Positions 18,277-26,513 of a DNA stretch of 64,000 nucleotides are shown one piece after another. This DNA comes from JBIOHP01 sp044449065 (GTDB lineage: Bacteria; Bacteroidota; Ignavibacteria; UBA10030; SZUA-254), in NCBI GenBank assembly GCA_044449065.1, contig JBIOHP010000005.1:62001-126000 (forward strand). The letters run 5' to 3'. Every line of letters begins with the position of its first letter. The first letter of the stretch is position 1. A program made the translations under genes and the position numbers. The notes beneath the pieces were generated by a model. It was not told the DNA's origin, made no database searches, and worked only from the letters and a program-made list of their open reading frames with translations.

Positions 18277-18580
18277 CAATAAATTTCAAGTATTTCGGGG
18301 AAGTTCAGGCGGTTCAATTTTAGCACAAATGCTCTGATTACGATTACCATTCGATTACGCTGACTGCAAGAATTCGAAGACGTGTTTAATGGTTGGATGA
18401 ACACTATTTTTCATCCTTCTAAATGGTATAATACCACAAAATTATGGAATATTCAAGTAACGATTTGAGGAAGATTATGGCTTGAATATTGTGATTTCCC
18501 GCACACACCCTGTTGCGTCATTGAGTCAAAAAACATTAATTACTATGGGATAAATGATGATTTGAAAGTTGACGTAAGCG
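18277..18580. other. Intergenic region with palindromes
   Basis: There is no gene here. TGGTATAATACCA (18424-18436) is a perfect 13-nt palindrome that contains TATAAT preceded by TGG, so it could be an extended -10 and/or an operator. GGATGA-N10-TCATCC (18395-18416) is a small hairpin just upstream. The region separates the divergent wbpB-like gene and the hypothetical gene at 18581. Confidence 0.4.
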
Positions 18581-18907
18581 ATGAAAGATGAAACAGTAAA
18601 CCTGACGCCTTCGAGCGTCTCCTTCAGCCGGAGATCGGTGCCCTATTCATACATTTTCAGGGAAGATACAGACCACAGCGTAACGGGCGTATTTGTGCTT
18701 TACCATCTTAAACGGTTCCGGAATGCTGAAGACATTGTTCCGGTGTACATTGGGTATGGAAATATTGTCAACGAATTGAAACGCATTGAAGAGGAACTCA
18801 AATTTTTATCGCTCTCTCCATTGTTTTTTGATTATATAGCGAATCCCGAACAACCGGAATTGCTGTTGAATTCTTTGAAAGACCGGTATAAGCCGCTTAT
18901 TCAGTGA
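18581..18907 (+). CDS. Hypothetical protein, distant GIY-YIG-like fold possible
   Basis: 108 residues that I do not recognise confidently. It reads SVPYSYIFREDTD, then TGVFVLYHLKRFR and VPVYIGYGNIVNELKRIEEE. The GVFVLY...VPVYIGYGNI pattern resembles the two short strands of GIY-YIG domains (G-Y-Y, Y-I-G). I see no obvious catalytic arginine or glutamate of a nuclease. It stands alone, with its own terminator after the stop at 18980-19008. Coding status is supported by clean codon use and this terminator. Confidence 0.55.
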   Translation: MKDETVNLTPSSVSFSRRSVPYSYIFREDTDHSVTGVFVLYHLKRFRNAEDIVPVYIGYGNIVNELKRIEEELKFLSLSPLFFDYIANPEQPELLLNSLKDRYKPLIQ

Positions 18908-18979
18908 AGGTTGAAGCAGAAGCAAGTAGCAGAGTTTAAATAAATAGGAAACGAATACAAGAAAGCTCAGACTCCTCCG

Positions 18980-19008
18980 GGGCGAAGATAAAATCTTCGC
19001 CCTTTTTT
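18980..19008 (+). terminator. Intrinsic terminator after the 18581 gene
   Basis: GGGCGAAGAT-AAA-ATCTTCGCCC is a perfect 10-bp stem with a 3-base loop, followed directly by six T. Confidence 0.93.
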
Positions 19009-19179
19009 ATTTTAAGAACCTTGAAGAACCATTACTCACTTTCCACCCAGATATAATCTGATTTTGTCTGATGCTCGGACCAGTCGGACAGGTAGGATGA
19101 TTCGAACAATTGGTTGTTGACTATTTTGAATAACCCCGACTTGGTTCGGGTTCTACGATCTCCTGATAAAGTGCGTTTA

Positions 19180-19629
19180 TCACCTCGGAGATTCGTTAAC
19201 GTTTAACCAGTAATGTGCGAGTTTGGTCAGCGTTTCAACGTAGCTCTTAAATTCGATCGGTTTTACCACGTATGAGCTTGCGCCGAGGGAATAACACATC
19301 TGGAGATCTTCTTCTTCGCGCGAAGCGGAAAATATAACGACGGGTATGGATCGGGTTTGTGGATTATCTTTCATGGTTTGCAGTACTTCAATCCCGTTAA
19401 CCTTCGGCAGTTTGAGATCGAGAAGCACAATCTTAGGTTGAACACGGATATTGCGATGGGCATACTTACCCACAGCGAAAAGAAAATCAAGGAATGCAGC
19501 TCCATCCCGTAAATGGAGAATTTTATCCTTCGGCAAAATCTTGCTCAGGGTCCTGATTACGAATTCTGCATCATTCAGGTCGTTTTCAACAAGAATGAGG
19601 TCGACAGCTTCCGTTAGCGGACTAACCAT
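19180..19629 (-). CDS. Single-domain response regulator (CheY/Rcp1-like)
   Basis: 149 residues, REC domain only. It shows VDLILVENDLNDAEFVIRTL (acidic residues of the phosphorylation pocket), the phospho-acceptor Asp in PKIVLLDLKLPKVNGIEVL near residue 71, VVIFSASREEEDLQ (Thr/Ser switch) and SSYVVKPIEFKSY (Lys). There is no output domain, as in Rcp1-type regulators that receive phosphate from phytochrome-like kinases. The PAS kinase at 26514 has that kind of HisKA segment (SVSHDLRSPLRHI), but it lies 7 kb away. Confidence 0.9.
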   Translation of the reverse strand: MVSPLTEAVDLILVENDLNDAEFVIRTLSKILPKDKILHLRDGAAFLDFLFAVGKYAHRNIRVQPKIVLLDLKLPKVNGIEVLQTMKDNPQTRSIPVVIFSASREEEDLQMCYSLGASSYVVKPIEFKSYVETLTKLAHYWLNVNESPR

Positions 19630-19780
19630 GGTTTCACCCTTATGTTATATAAATTTGGCGCCCCGATCCCGGATGGCCGATGCTTTATTTATAACTCATA
19701 ACCAACGGATAGGACGAGGTTCAGGCAAGTATAACTAAAAATAGTCAGATTGTCAAAATTTACGGCAGGAAAAACGATAT

Positions 19781-19836
19781 TGGAGCCCGCCCCATCACTA
19801 ATTCATATATATCCACATGTTCAAAAGCGGGCTCCA
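19781..19836. repeat. Inverted repeat TGGAGCCCGC / GCGGGCTCCA
   Basis: A perfect 10-bp inverted repeat (19781-19790 and 19827-19836) encloses 36 AT-rich bases. It sits in the gap 19630-20063 between two minus-strand genes and may act as a terminator or processing hairpin for the gene at 20064-22187. I see no gene in the gap. Confidence 0.55.
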
Positions 19837-20063
19837 AAACAATATTCCCCTTTCCACAGAGTTTGGAAGTGAACAATTCCGGAAAGGAAAAACTGCTCAC
19901 CGTATCTGCCGCTTACAAGGAGAATGGAGGGAGGAGCAAGCAGCAAAGTACTATACCCAAAATATGAATTGATGGAAAGAGTGTCAAGGAGGTGGGTGAC
20001 AGCAGTCACCCGATTCATCCTCAATAGGAGATAACCGTATAAAAATCAAGCCCCCGTTATTCG

Positions 20064-22187
20064 TTATTTTCGCTTGGAAAGAAGAGTTGCAAGACGTGCG
20101 CGCTGCTCGCGGATACTATTATCGCCGGGCACGAGCTTGAGATACTTGTCATATTCTGTTAACGCGCTAGCATAATTATTCATTTTTATGTATGACTTCG
20201 CCTTTATGCGGTACATCACAGGATCGGACATGCCCAGCGTAATTGCCCCGGATGCATACCGGAGCGCTAACAGGGGCTGGTTAGTATTCAAATAGAGAAT
20301 GGCAAGGTTTGCCAGCGCCTGAACCTGCAGCGAGTCCATCGATAAACATTGTAAATTCATTGCGATGGCTTTTGCCGTATCTCCGCGTCTCGCGTATTCC
20401 ACGCCGAGGTTTGAGAAGACGCCCGGATTGTAATTTCCCAATTTTACCGTGCGCTCTAATACGCGGAAGTATCCCTCGTTATCCTCCAGCTTGCGATACG
20501 AATCAGCCAGGTTTGCGAGGATGCGCGAGTTCAGGGAATCGAATTGAATATATTGCTCGTAATAGTTTTTCGCTTTATCATAACCGGCATGGTCAAAATA
20601 AAAATTCGCCATCGCCTCGTAGTACACCATCCGGGTGCTCACCGAAAGCAATTGCGGCGCGTTTAACATTTCAATCCTTGCAAGATGTTTATCCTCGTTA
20701 TCGTTGATGCCGATGAACGGGACAATGTGCAAAATAGTTATTACAGCCGCAATGAATTGAATAGTCCTCCTCCCCTCCATCTTAAACGGCAGTTGAAGAA
20801 GGTACACGTTCAATATTATCAGGGGAACATAAAAACTCGAAAAGAGATCCCAATCGCGCGCGAAACCTAACGCGCTGTTGATGATCCATGTGAATGCAAA
20901 TCCGCACAAAGTTGTAATTATCAGAAATAGTAACGCCGGATTTTTCCATTCGATCTCCTTACGATAGGCAACGAAGTATGCTGCGGGAATAATCAAGCCC
21001 ATGGGTACAATCAACAATTGTCCATTCAAGCAATCGATGAGATGGCGTATGGAGAACATGGAGTATGGATAAAAGCTGGATTCTAATGGCAGCACCGGCA
21101 AGAAATCGGGACTCCCGCGCAAAAAATGCTGGATGAACAACCACAGGTTGAATCCCGCCAGCGTGACGAGGATGATTCCCACCACACCAGCGGCGCCAAT
21201 GATCAGAAACGCCCGCAGTTTATGTTCCCCCATCCGGTGAACAAACATATAGAGCATTGCGGGAATAAAAATTAAACTCCCCAAATGCAGTCCCACCAAT
21301 AATACATAAATGCAAAGTGGGATGAGAATATGGATTTTCTTTTCCAGCGCCAGCCACCCCGTAACGGCAAACGCGGCGGTGAACACATACTGGGTAACGT
21401 AATTTTCAACATAGCCGAAGAAAAATTGAAAGCCGCCGGTGAACAACACCATCGCACCGAGTAATATTTTTTCGATTGCGGGGCGCTCGATCTGCTTCAT
21501 CCACCAGAAAATCAAACCGACGAAACCTAAACCGGAAGCAATATCGACCAGGTAATAAACCTGCACGGTAGTCGGCGAGGTAAACACCCGAAGGATTGCC
21601 CTGCCACTGAGATAGAGCATCCATATCAACGGTTGATTACGGAAGCTCACAGGAAATCCCCCTAAGCGTTCAACCCCGGGAATCGACCGGAGCAAGATGG
21701 CGCCATCTCCCAATAAATGGAGCTTCGAAGGAAACGATAACCACATTACTGTAAGGATTATCGATACGAGAGGAAAAAGAATTTTGACCGGAACACCTAC
21801 CAGCTTCTGCGAAATGGAAGTGAGGGATTGAATGGCTTTCGTTGAAACAGGCGGAAGTAAAATCAGCAGCGACAGGAAAAGAAAACAGAGCTGAATGGGA
21901 GTGCTATAAAATGCGAGGAAGTGCATCCCCCAATTAAAATGCGAGGGCTCGAGCGTACACCAGATCGAAATGAGAATAAAAACGAGGGTACACGGGAGAA
22001 CAATGCGAATGATCTTCGGCATAGGAGAAAAATATACAATAAAATGGAAAGAGAAGCTAATGATGGGGATGCGAAAATTCCATGCCGACCACCCCTGCGC
22101 CCCCTCCCCGCCAGAATGACTTTCGTCGGGCTGGCTTGAAAATTGAGGGGGAACGTAAATTCCATGTTCATTCGTATGTGCTCCCAT
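20064..22187 (-). CDS. Polytopic membrane protein with C-terminal TPR repeats (GT-C-like)
   Basis: About 707 residues. Roughly the first 470 carry 11-12 membrane segments (IIRIVLPCTLVFILISIW, LCFLFLSLLILLPPV, ILFPLVSIILTVMWLSF, ILLGAMVLFTGGFQFFFGYV and others). The rest has TPR-type helices: ANFYFDHAGYDKAKNYYEQY, SRILANLADSYRKLEDNEGY, SNLGVEYARRGDTAKAIAMN, ANLAILYLNTNQPLLALRY, ASALTEYDKYLKLVPGD. This layout is common in GT-C-type glycosyltransferase relatives, but no catalytic Asp motif is certain. ATG 22187 (MGAHTNEHG) is preferred over the upstream in-frame start. It is divergent from the GT2 gene 92 bases away. Confidence 0.75.
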   Translation of the reverse strand: MGAHTNEHGIYVPPQFSSQPDESHSGGEGAQGWSAWNFRIPIISFSFHFIVYFSPMPKIIRIVLPCTLVFILISIWCTLEPSHFNWGMHFLAFYSTPIQLCFLFLSLLILLPPVSTKAIQSLTSISQKLVGVPVKILFPLVSIILTVMWLSFPSKLHLLGDGAILLRSIPGVERLGGFPVSFRNQPLIWMLYLSGRAILRVFTSPTTVQVYYLVDIASGLGFVGLIFWWMKQIERPAIEKILLGAMVLFTGGFQFFFGYVENYVTQYVFTAAFAVTGWLALEKKIHILIPLCIYVLLVGLHLGSLIFIPAMLYMFVHRMGEHKLRAFLIIGAAGVVGIILVTLAGFNLWLFIQHFLRGSPDFLPVLPLESSFYPYSMFSIRHLIDCLNGQLLIVPMGLIIPAAYFVAYRKEIEWKNPALLFLIITTLCGFAFTWIINSALGFARDWDLFSSFYVPLIILNVYLLQLPFKMEGRRTIQFIAAVITILHIVPFIGINDNEDKHLARIEMLNAPQLLSVSTRMVYYEAMANFYFDHAGYDKAKNYYEQYIQFDSLNSRILANLADSYRKLEDNEGYFRVLERTVKLGNYNPGVFSNLGVEYARRGDTAKAIAMNLQCLSMDSLQVQALANLAILYLNTNQPLLALRYASGAITLGMSDPVMYRIKAKSYIKMNNYASALTEYDKYLKLVPGDNSIREQRARLATLLSKRK

Positions 22188-22278
22188 ATTGCTTTTTTTC
22201 TTCAATTTATTGATATTAATGTCAATCAAAATCAACCGTTGAGATAGCATCACTAACAATCATCAATCGTACGCTGCC

Positions 22279-23169
22279 TTGCCAGAAGAGCCCATCGAAT
22301 TTTCGATCATTGTTCCAACGTATAACCGGCTGCCGTCGCTGAAACGGGCTCTCGAGAGCTTATTCCGCCAGGATTTTCCGTCCTTTGAAATTATCATCGT
22401 CAACGACGGCAGTTCCGAAAGCACGGCTGAATATCTCACGGCTCTTGCCGGCGAACATAAACTTACCTATCTCCACCAGCAGAACAAGGGACCCGCCCTG
22501 GCGCGGAATTTAGGCATCGGCGCCGCCAGAGGGAAATACATCGCGTTCATCGACGACGATTGTATTGCACCCCCCAACTGGCTTTCATGGTACCATAAAC
22601 GATTCAATGAGACGGGCGCGTCGGGAATCGGCGGCTCGTCGCGTACGGGCGATCCTTCCACACTCTTCGCCGTCGCAAACGATCTCATTGTGAATTTCTT
22701 TAAAGAAAATCTCAATAACCGGGCTGAGAACCAAACTCCGTTTCTTACGTCGAATAACGCCGCGTACACAAAATCGTGCCTTGATCACGTGGGGGGATTC
22801 CATAAAGATTTCAAGCGCGGCGCAGAGGAACGCGACCTCAATTTCCGGCTGGCGGCGGCGGGTGAAAAGCTGCTCTACGAACCTGCCATCGTAATCGAAC
22901 ATTATAATGACGCGGATTTTACCGCCTTTCTGAAACACCAGTACGAGCAGGGGCGCGGCTCGTATCTCTTATATGCAAACGCCCGGAAGGTTACAGGCAA
23001 AAAACCTATGATGATTCCCGCAGGCACATATCTGAAATTATTCTTTTATCCGTTTGGCAAATTCCCATTCGGGAGGAGTTTTAAGTTGTTTCTCCTTCTC
23101 ATTCTCACGCAGGTTGTTATTACTATCGGATATGCCTCGCGGGCGCTATCGGGAACGGAAGCGTCGTAG
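22279..23169 (+). CDS. GT2 glycosyltransferase
   Basis: 296 residues, GT-A fold: FSIIVPTYNRLPSLKRALES, IIIVNDGSSESTAEYL, KGPALARNLGIGAARGKYIA and the DxD-like FIDDDC. The acceptor loop is FKRGAEERDLNFRLAAAG with a conserved ERD. The C-terminus has a probable membrane segment (FKLFLLLILTQVVITIGYAS). It should add a sugar to a lipid-linked or surface glycan. The start is a TTG at 22279, since no ATG precedes the conserved strand. The next glycosyltransferase follows after 6 bases. Confidence 0.88.
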   Translation: MPEEPIEFSIIVPTYNRLPSLKRALESLFRQDFPSFEIIIVNDGSSESTAEYLTALAGEHKLTYLHQQNKGPALARNLGIGAARGKYIAFIDDDCIAPPNWLSWYHKRFNETGASGIGGSSRTGDPSTLFAVANDLIVNFFKENLNNRAENQTPFLTSNNAAYTKSCLDHVGGFHKDFKRGAEERDLNFRLAAAGEKLLYEPAIVIEHYNDADFTAFLKHQYEQGRGSYLLYANARKVTGKKPMMIPAGTYLKLFFYPFGKFPFGRSFKLFLLLILTQVVITIGYASRALSGTEAS

Positions 23170-23175
23170 GGAATT

Positions 23176-24369
23176 ATGAAGACCGCCGATTCCCAAATCC
23201 CACGCAGAACAATCGCCTTTATCAGTCTTTATACTGAAATGGGCGGCGGCGAATTTTCGCTCTATTATATTCTCAAATATTTAGACAAACAACGGTACCG
23301 CCCAATCCTTATTGTGAACCGGGATGGTCCTTTGGTTGAGAGAGTGAAATCGCTGGGGATAGAAATATTCCGCATACCGTTTAGCGTGGTGATGCTTAAA
23401 GAATTGATCCGCCCGAAAAATTTTGCTCAGAATTTCCGCGCCGCCATTGCATTAAAGAAACTGCTCGCCGCCGAACACGTTGATATTATCCAATGCGGCG
23501 ATGTGCTCTCATTTTTGATCCTCCTCCCTGCCCTGCTGACGCGCCCAAGATCGGTAGTCTTTAGCGTGATATTTTATTATGAGAAACTCCGCGCGTGGCT
23601 GCTGAACCTGCTTGCGCTGGTGTTCACCGCGAAAATTGTCACAAATTCGAAATCGGTAAGCGACGATTTGCTACTGCACACGATAGGATTACGGCGCAAA
23701 AATACGGTTATCTATATCGGGGTGGAGACGGCGGAATTTTATCCCCGTTCACCTGCGGAAAAGAAAGTGCTCCGGAAAAAATTATCCCTTCCCGAAGATA
23801 AAATCATCGTCGGATTCATCGGTAGATATGAGTTGTGGAAGGGACATCTCACCTTCCTCGACGCGGCGAAACAGCTTCTCGCGAAACGGAATGACCTGCT
23901 CTTTCTTATTGTAGGCGGCGCAATGACAGAGAATGTCATCCCCGCGATAACGCAATACCGGAAAACGGTACTGGAAAAAGCCGCATCCTTTAAACAGGGC
24001 AAGGAACTCATCATCATGGATCACCGCAACGATATCCCGGAGATTATGGGCAGTTTGGATGTTTTTGTCTGCCCCTCCGACCGCGAGCCGATGGGGATTG
24101 TTGTGCTGGAGGCGTATGCGTGCGGCATTCCCGTTGTAGCGAGCAGAAGCGTGGGCGCGCTGGAGATTTTTCCGCCTGATAAGAGAATATTCATCGCAGA
24201 ACCCAATGACCCCGGTTCATTTGCAGGAAAAATTGAAGTGGCAATTGCCTTTGCTGCGCAAGAGATTTCTCAAGCTGACACGGAACGTAAAAACATCGCT
24301 TCCCTTCTGTCGCGTTATTCCTGGCTTGAACATGCAAAGGCGTTTGAGAGGGTATATGATGGGGTGTAA
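23176..24369 (+). CDS. GT4 glycosyltransferase
   Basis: 397 residues, GT-B fold. N-terminal ISLYTEMGGGEFSLYYILKY (glycine-rich loop) and the C-terminal glycosyltransferase group 1 domain: KIIVGFIGRYELWKGHLTFL, LLFLIVGGAMTENVI, and DVFVCPSDREPMGIVVLEAY with the E(x7)E motif, then CGIPVVASRSVGALEIF. It is a retaining transferase using a nucleotide sugar. It forms a two-gene operon with the GT2 gene upstream. Confidence 0.92.
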   Translation: MKTADSQIPRRTIAFISLYTEMGGGEFSLYYILKYLDKQRYRPILIVNRDGPLVERVKSLGIEIFRIPFSVVMLKELIRPKNFAQNFRAAIALKKLLAAEHVDIIQCGDVLSFLILLPALLTRPRSVVFSVIFYYEKLRAWLLNLLALVFTAKIVTNSKSVSDDLLLHTIGLRRKNTVIYIGVETAEFYPRSPAEKKVLRKKLSLPEDKIIVGFIGRYELWKGHLTFLDAAKQLLAKRNDLLFLIVGGAMTENVIPAITQYRKTVLEKAASFKQGKELIIMDHRNDIPEIMGSLDVFVCPSDREPMGIVVLEAYACGIPVVASRSVGALEIFPPDKRIFIAEPNDPGSFAGKIEVAIAFAAQEISQADTERKNIASLLSRYSWLEHAKAFERVYDGV

Positions 24370-24451
24370 GTATGAACGATAGATGGTTAGCATCAGTGGA
24401 ATTAAGTTTTTTCTTGCGAATTCTTACGAGATTTATTGTGTCAACGCTTTG

Positions 24452-24592
24452 GACCCTCACCCCATCAGGATTTTTATTTACCGGAACTGCATGCCATCCC
24501 TCTCCCGTTACCCATCTGTCCGGTCTGTACAGCGCCGGGAGAGGGAGCACATAAAGTTTATTTTCACTTCTATATTAATTGGGGTGAGGGTC
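24452..24592. repeat. Nested palindrome (GACCCTCACCCCA / TGGGGTGAGGGTC)
   Basis: The outer arms GACCCTCACCCCA (24452-24464) and TGGGGTGAGGGTC (24580-24592) are a perfect 13-bp inverted repeat. Inner arms TCCCTCTCCCG (24497-24507) and CGGGAGAGGGA (24536-24546) are a perfect 11-bp one. The element fills much of the 24370-24839 gap. Similar CCCTCACCCC/CCTCTCCC palindromes are common intergenic repeats in many bacteria. Short ORFs across it are not convincing. Confidence 0.65.
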
Positions 24593-24839
24593 AAGATATT
24601 CACAGGGTTTGATGATTCAAAGATCTACGAAAGGCAACAGGTATTTAACAATTAGCGCGGTAGGGATTTGATTTATCAAATCAAAAATAAAATTCCTTTA
24701 TCACCCTTTCCCAAACCTGCGCGGAGCGAAATCCAATTAACAACCATTCTTACAGCGGACGCGGTTTTTTTCCTTGTTCCTCTACAGATTTTTTTGTATA
24801 CTGAATTATACCGTACGATTAAACAAAAAATCTTATTGA

Positions 24840-25220
24840 ATGCCACAAGCGCTCATGGAAACTATCTTATTAGTTGAGGATGAAGAAATGCTCCTCGATC
24901 TCCTTCAAACAATACTCCTTTCAAAAGGATTTAACGTATTAACCGCAAAGGACGGGTTGGAAGCGATCGACGTGTACAAATCGCACGAGGGTAAAATCGA
25001 TCTCATCCTCTCGGATATGGGCTTGCCGCGCATGGGCGGGTGGGAGATGTTTTGCCAGATTAAGGAAATGAACCCCAAGGTAAAAGCGATCCTGGCGAGC
25101 GGGTACCTCGATCCCAACCTCAAAGCCGAGATGATCAAAGCCGGCGCAAAAGATTTTGTGCAAAAACCGTACGAACCCGATATTATTTTAAAACGCATCC
25201 GCGAAGTAATCGATACCTGA
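24840..25220 (+). CDS. Single-domain response regulator (CheY-like)
   Basis: 126 residues, REC domain only: ETILLVEDEEMLLDLLQTIL, acceptor Asp in IDLILSDMGLPRMGGWEMF near residue 58, VKAILASGYLD (switch position is Ser) and AKDFVQKPYEPDIILKRI (conserved Lys). It is the type of receiver often paired with hybrid PAS kinases through phosphorelay. ATG 24855 (METILLVEDE) is an equally plausible start. The large PAS kinase begins 1.3 kb downstream on the same strand. Confidence 0.9.
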   Translation: MPQALMETILLVEDEEMLLDLLQTILLSKGFNVLTAKDGLEAIDVYKSHEGKIDLILSDMGLPRMGGWEMFCQIKEMNPKVKAILASGYLDPNLKAEMIKAGAKDFVQKPYEPDIILKRIREVIDT

Positions 25221-25241
25221 CGCTCTCCCAGCACAGGCGTC

Positions 25242-25580
25242 TTACGATAGTTGTTGATCTCCACGGTGAACCGGGCAGGGACAGTGTTTCAGCAAATATT
25301 CCCAGCTATAAATACCGGTAGAGTGACCATCGCCCCAGTCCGGCTGCATGGCATACGTGCCGACAACCCGGATATTTTTTAATTCATAACGCCCCGGCGT
25401 CGATCGATCCGGCGACGGCGGAACGTAGGAATGCAAGAGAACAGTCTCACCGCTGCATTCCGCGCATGGGCAAATATCCCGCAGCAACTCAAGCGTGTAC
25501 CGGCTTTCATGGCTGTCGTTCCATCGAACGACGACGCCGGATTTTCCATCTCTTTTTATAATTACGGGCAATAAAACCAT
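25242..25580 (-). CDS. DUF971 (gamma-butyrobetaine hydroxylase-like N-terminal domain) protein
   Basis: 112 residues, the size of stand-alone DUF971 proteins. Recognised from VVVRWNDSHESRYTLELLRD, then ICPCAECSGE, IRVVGTYAMQPDWGDGHSTG and IYSWEYLLKHCPC. Members of this family are linked to iron-sulfur cluster assembly or carriage; the cysteines CPCAEC and CPC here are consistent with metal binding. The role in this organism is unknown. It is convergent with the response regulator, and the stops are 21 bases apart. Confidence 0.85.
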   Translation of the reverse strand: MVLLPVIIKRDGKSGVVVRWNDSHESRYTLELLRDICPCAECSGETVLLHSYVPPSPDRSTPGRYELKNIRVVGTYAMQPDWGDGHSTGIYSWEYLLKHCPCPVHRGDQQLS

Positions 25581-25988
25581 GGGCTTTGATAAAAATTGAT
25601 AGATAATTTTTTCAAAAAACGGCGGAAGTACCTAGAAACAATACCCCCAGCGCTGAAAAGGATTGAAAATATTCGATTTTTAAATATTTTAAAGGATTAT
25701 CATTAGAACATACTGTATACTGCTTTTAAAAAATGTGATGCAGATCATGCCTTTTGGAACTAATAATAACCAAATTACCTTTATGATAATGAAGCCCGTT
25801 GGGTACTACCGGGTAACGGATTTGACGGCGAGTTTACAAAATCTCTGTCATATTACTGATTCGATGCATGACGCTCCCCCCGCATTCAATGCGAGCGGCT
25901 TTCTACTTATTGCATGGGTACTATCAGCCCAAACAATTTTCTGCGCATGGATCTTCGGCGATCCCGCGTCGATAGAAAGGATTTCAAG
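25581..25988. other. Gap without a supported gene
   Basis: This stretch is AT-rich near 25581-25740. An open frame at 25735-26007 has no ribosome-binding site, an odd composition, and overlaps the better gene at 25989, so I do not call it. Confidence 0.5.
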
Positions 25989-26261
25989 ATGCCTGTTTTA
26001 CTTGTGACCTACGATCAAAGTTTTTCGACCAAAAAAAACGACAGTCTGGTGGCGGCGATCAAACAATATAAACATGTTCAACTGTCGGAAAATACGTTTG
26101 CAATAGATACGTTCGAAAACACCCGTACGATCTACAACAAACTCATCCCTCACCTCAATTGCAAGACGAATATCTATATATTGACGGTGACCAGGCCTTT
26201 CACGAGCCAGTGCCTGGAAGAAGTGAAGAGTTGGCTGGGCAAACGACTCCCGCAATTTTAA
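25989..26261 (+). CDS. Small protein with Cas2/SinR-like ferredoxin-fold pattern
   Basis: 90 residues. The layout is strand-helix-strand-helix-strand: PVLLVTYDQSF, DSLVAAIKQYKHV, QLSENTFAIDT, TIYNKLIPHL, NIYILTVTRPF, then a final helix. This matches the SinR/VapD-Cas2-like small-protein pattern (strand ending in YD, then S-W/F in strand 2). No cas genes or CRISPR repeats are nearby. ATG 25989 is preceded by AAAGGA about 10 nt upstream. The call rests on pattern only. Confidence 0.6.
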   Translation: MPVLLVTYDQSFSTKKNDSLVAAIKQYKHVQLSENTFAIDTFENTRTIYNKLIPHLNCKTNIYILTVTRPFTSQCLEEVKSWLGKRLPQF

Positions 26262-26513
26262 AGCAACAGGCAGATCGATATCCCCTGTAACACTCGGGGA
26301 TAACGATATTTCATCTTCCCAAGTTATCCCACGGGAAGCTGGCTGTGTCATGCCTGTCTTAACTTGTAGCCCCGCTGTTGACTATTATTGAAATTCAGGG
26401 TATACTATCAGAGTGCATTTACCCGTTTAGTGCACATCCGGCGCAGGTACGAGATTATTGCGTATCGACGCCCCGGAAAACTACACGTACCGTTCAGAAA
26501 CAGGAAAATTCCC

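Noticed and set aside
19821..20024. 67-codon minus-strand open frame
   Set aside because: It overlaps the inverted repeat at 19781-19836 and shows no coding signal.
24372..24655. Two short open frames after the GT4 gene
   Set aside because: They run through the nested palindrome at 24452-24592.
25735..26007. 90-codon open frame upstream of the Cas2-like gene
   Set aside because: No ribosome-binding site, unusual composition and overlap with a better-supported gene.
25989..26261. CRISPR-Cas locus suspected from the Cas2-like protein
   Set aside because: No repeat-spacer array or other cas gene exists in the window.
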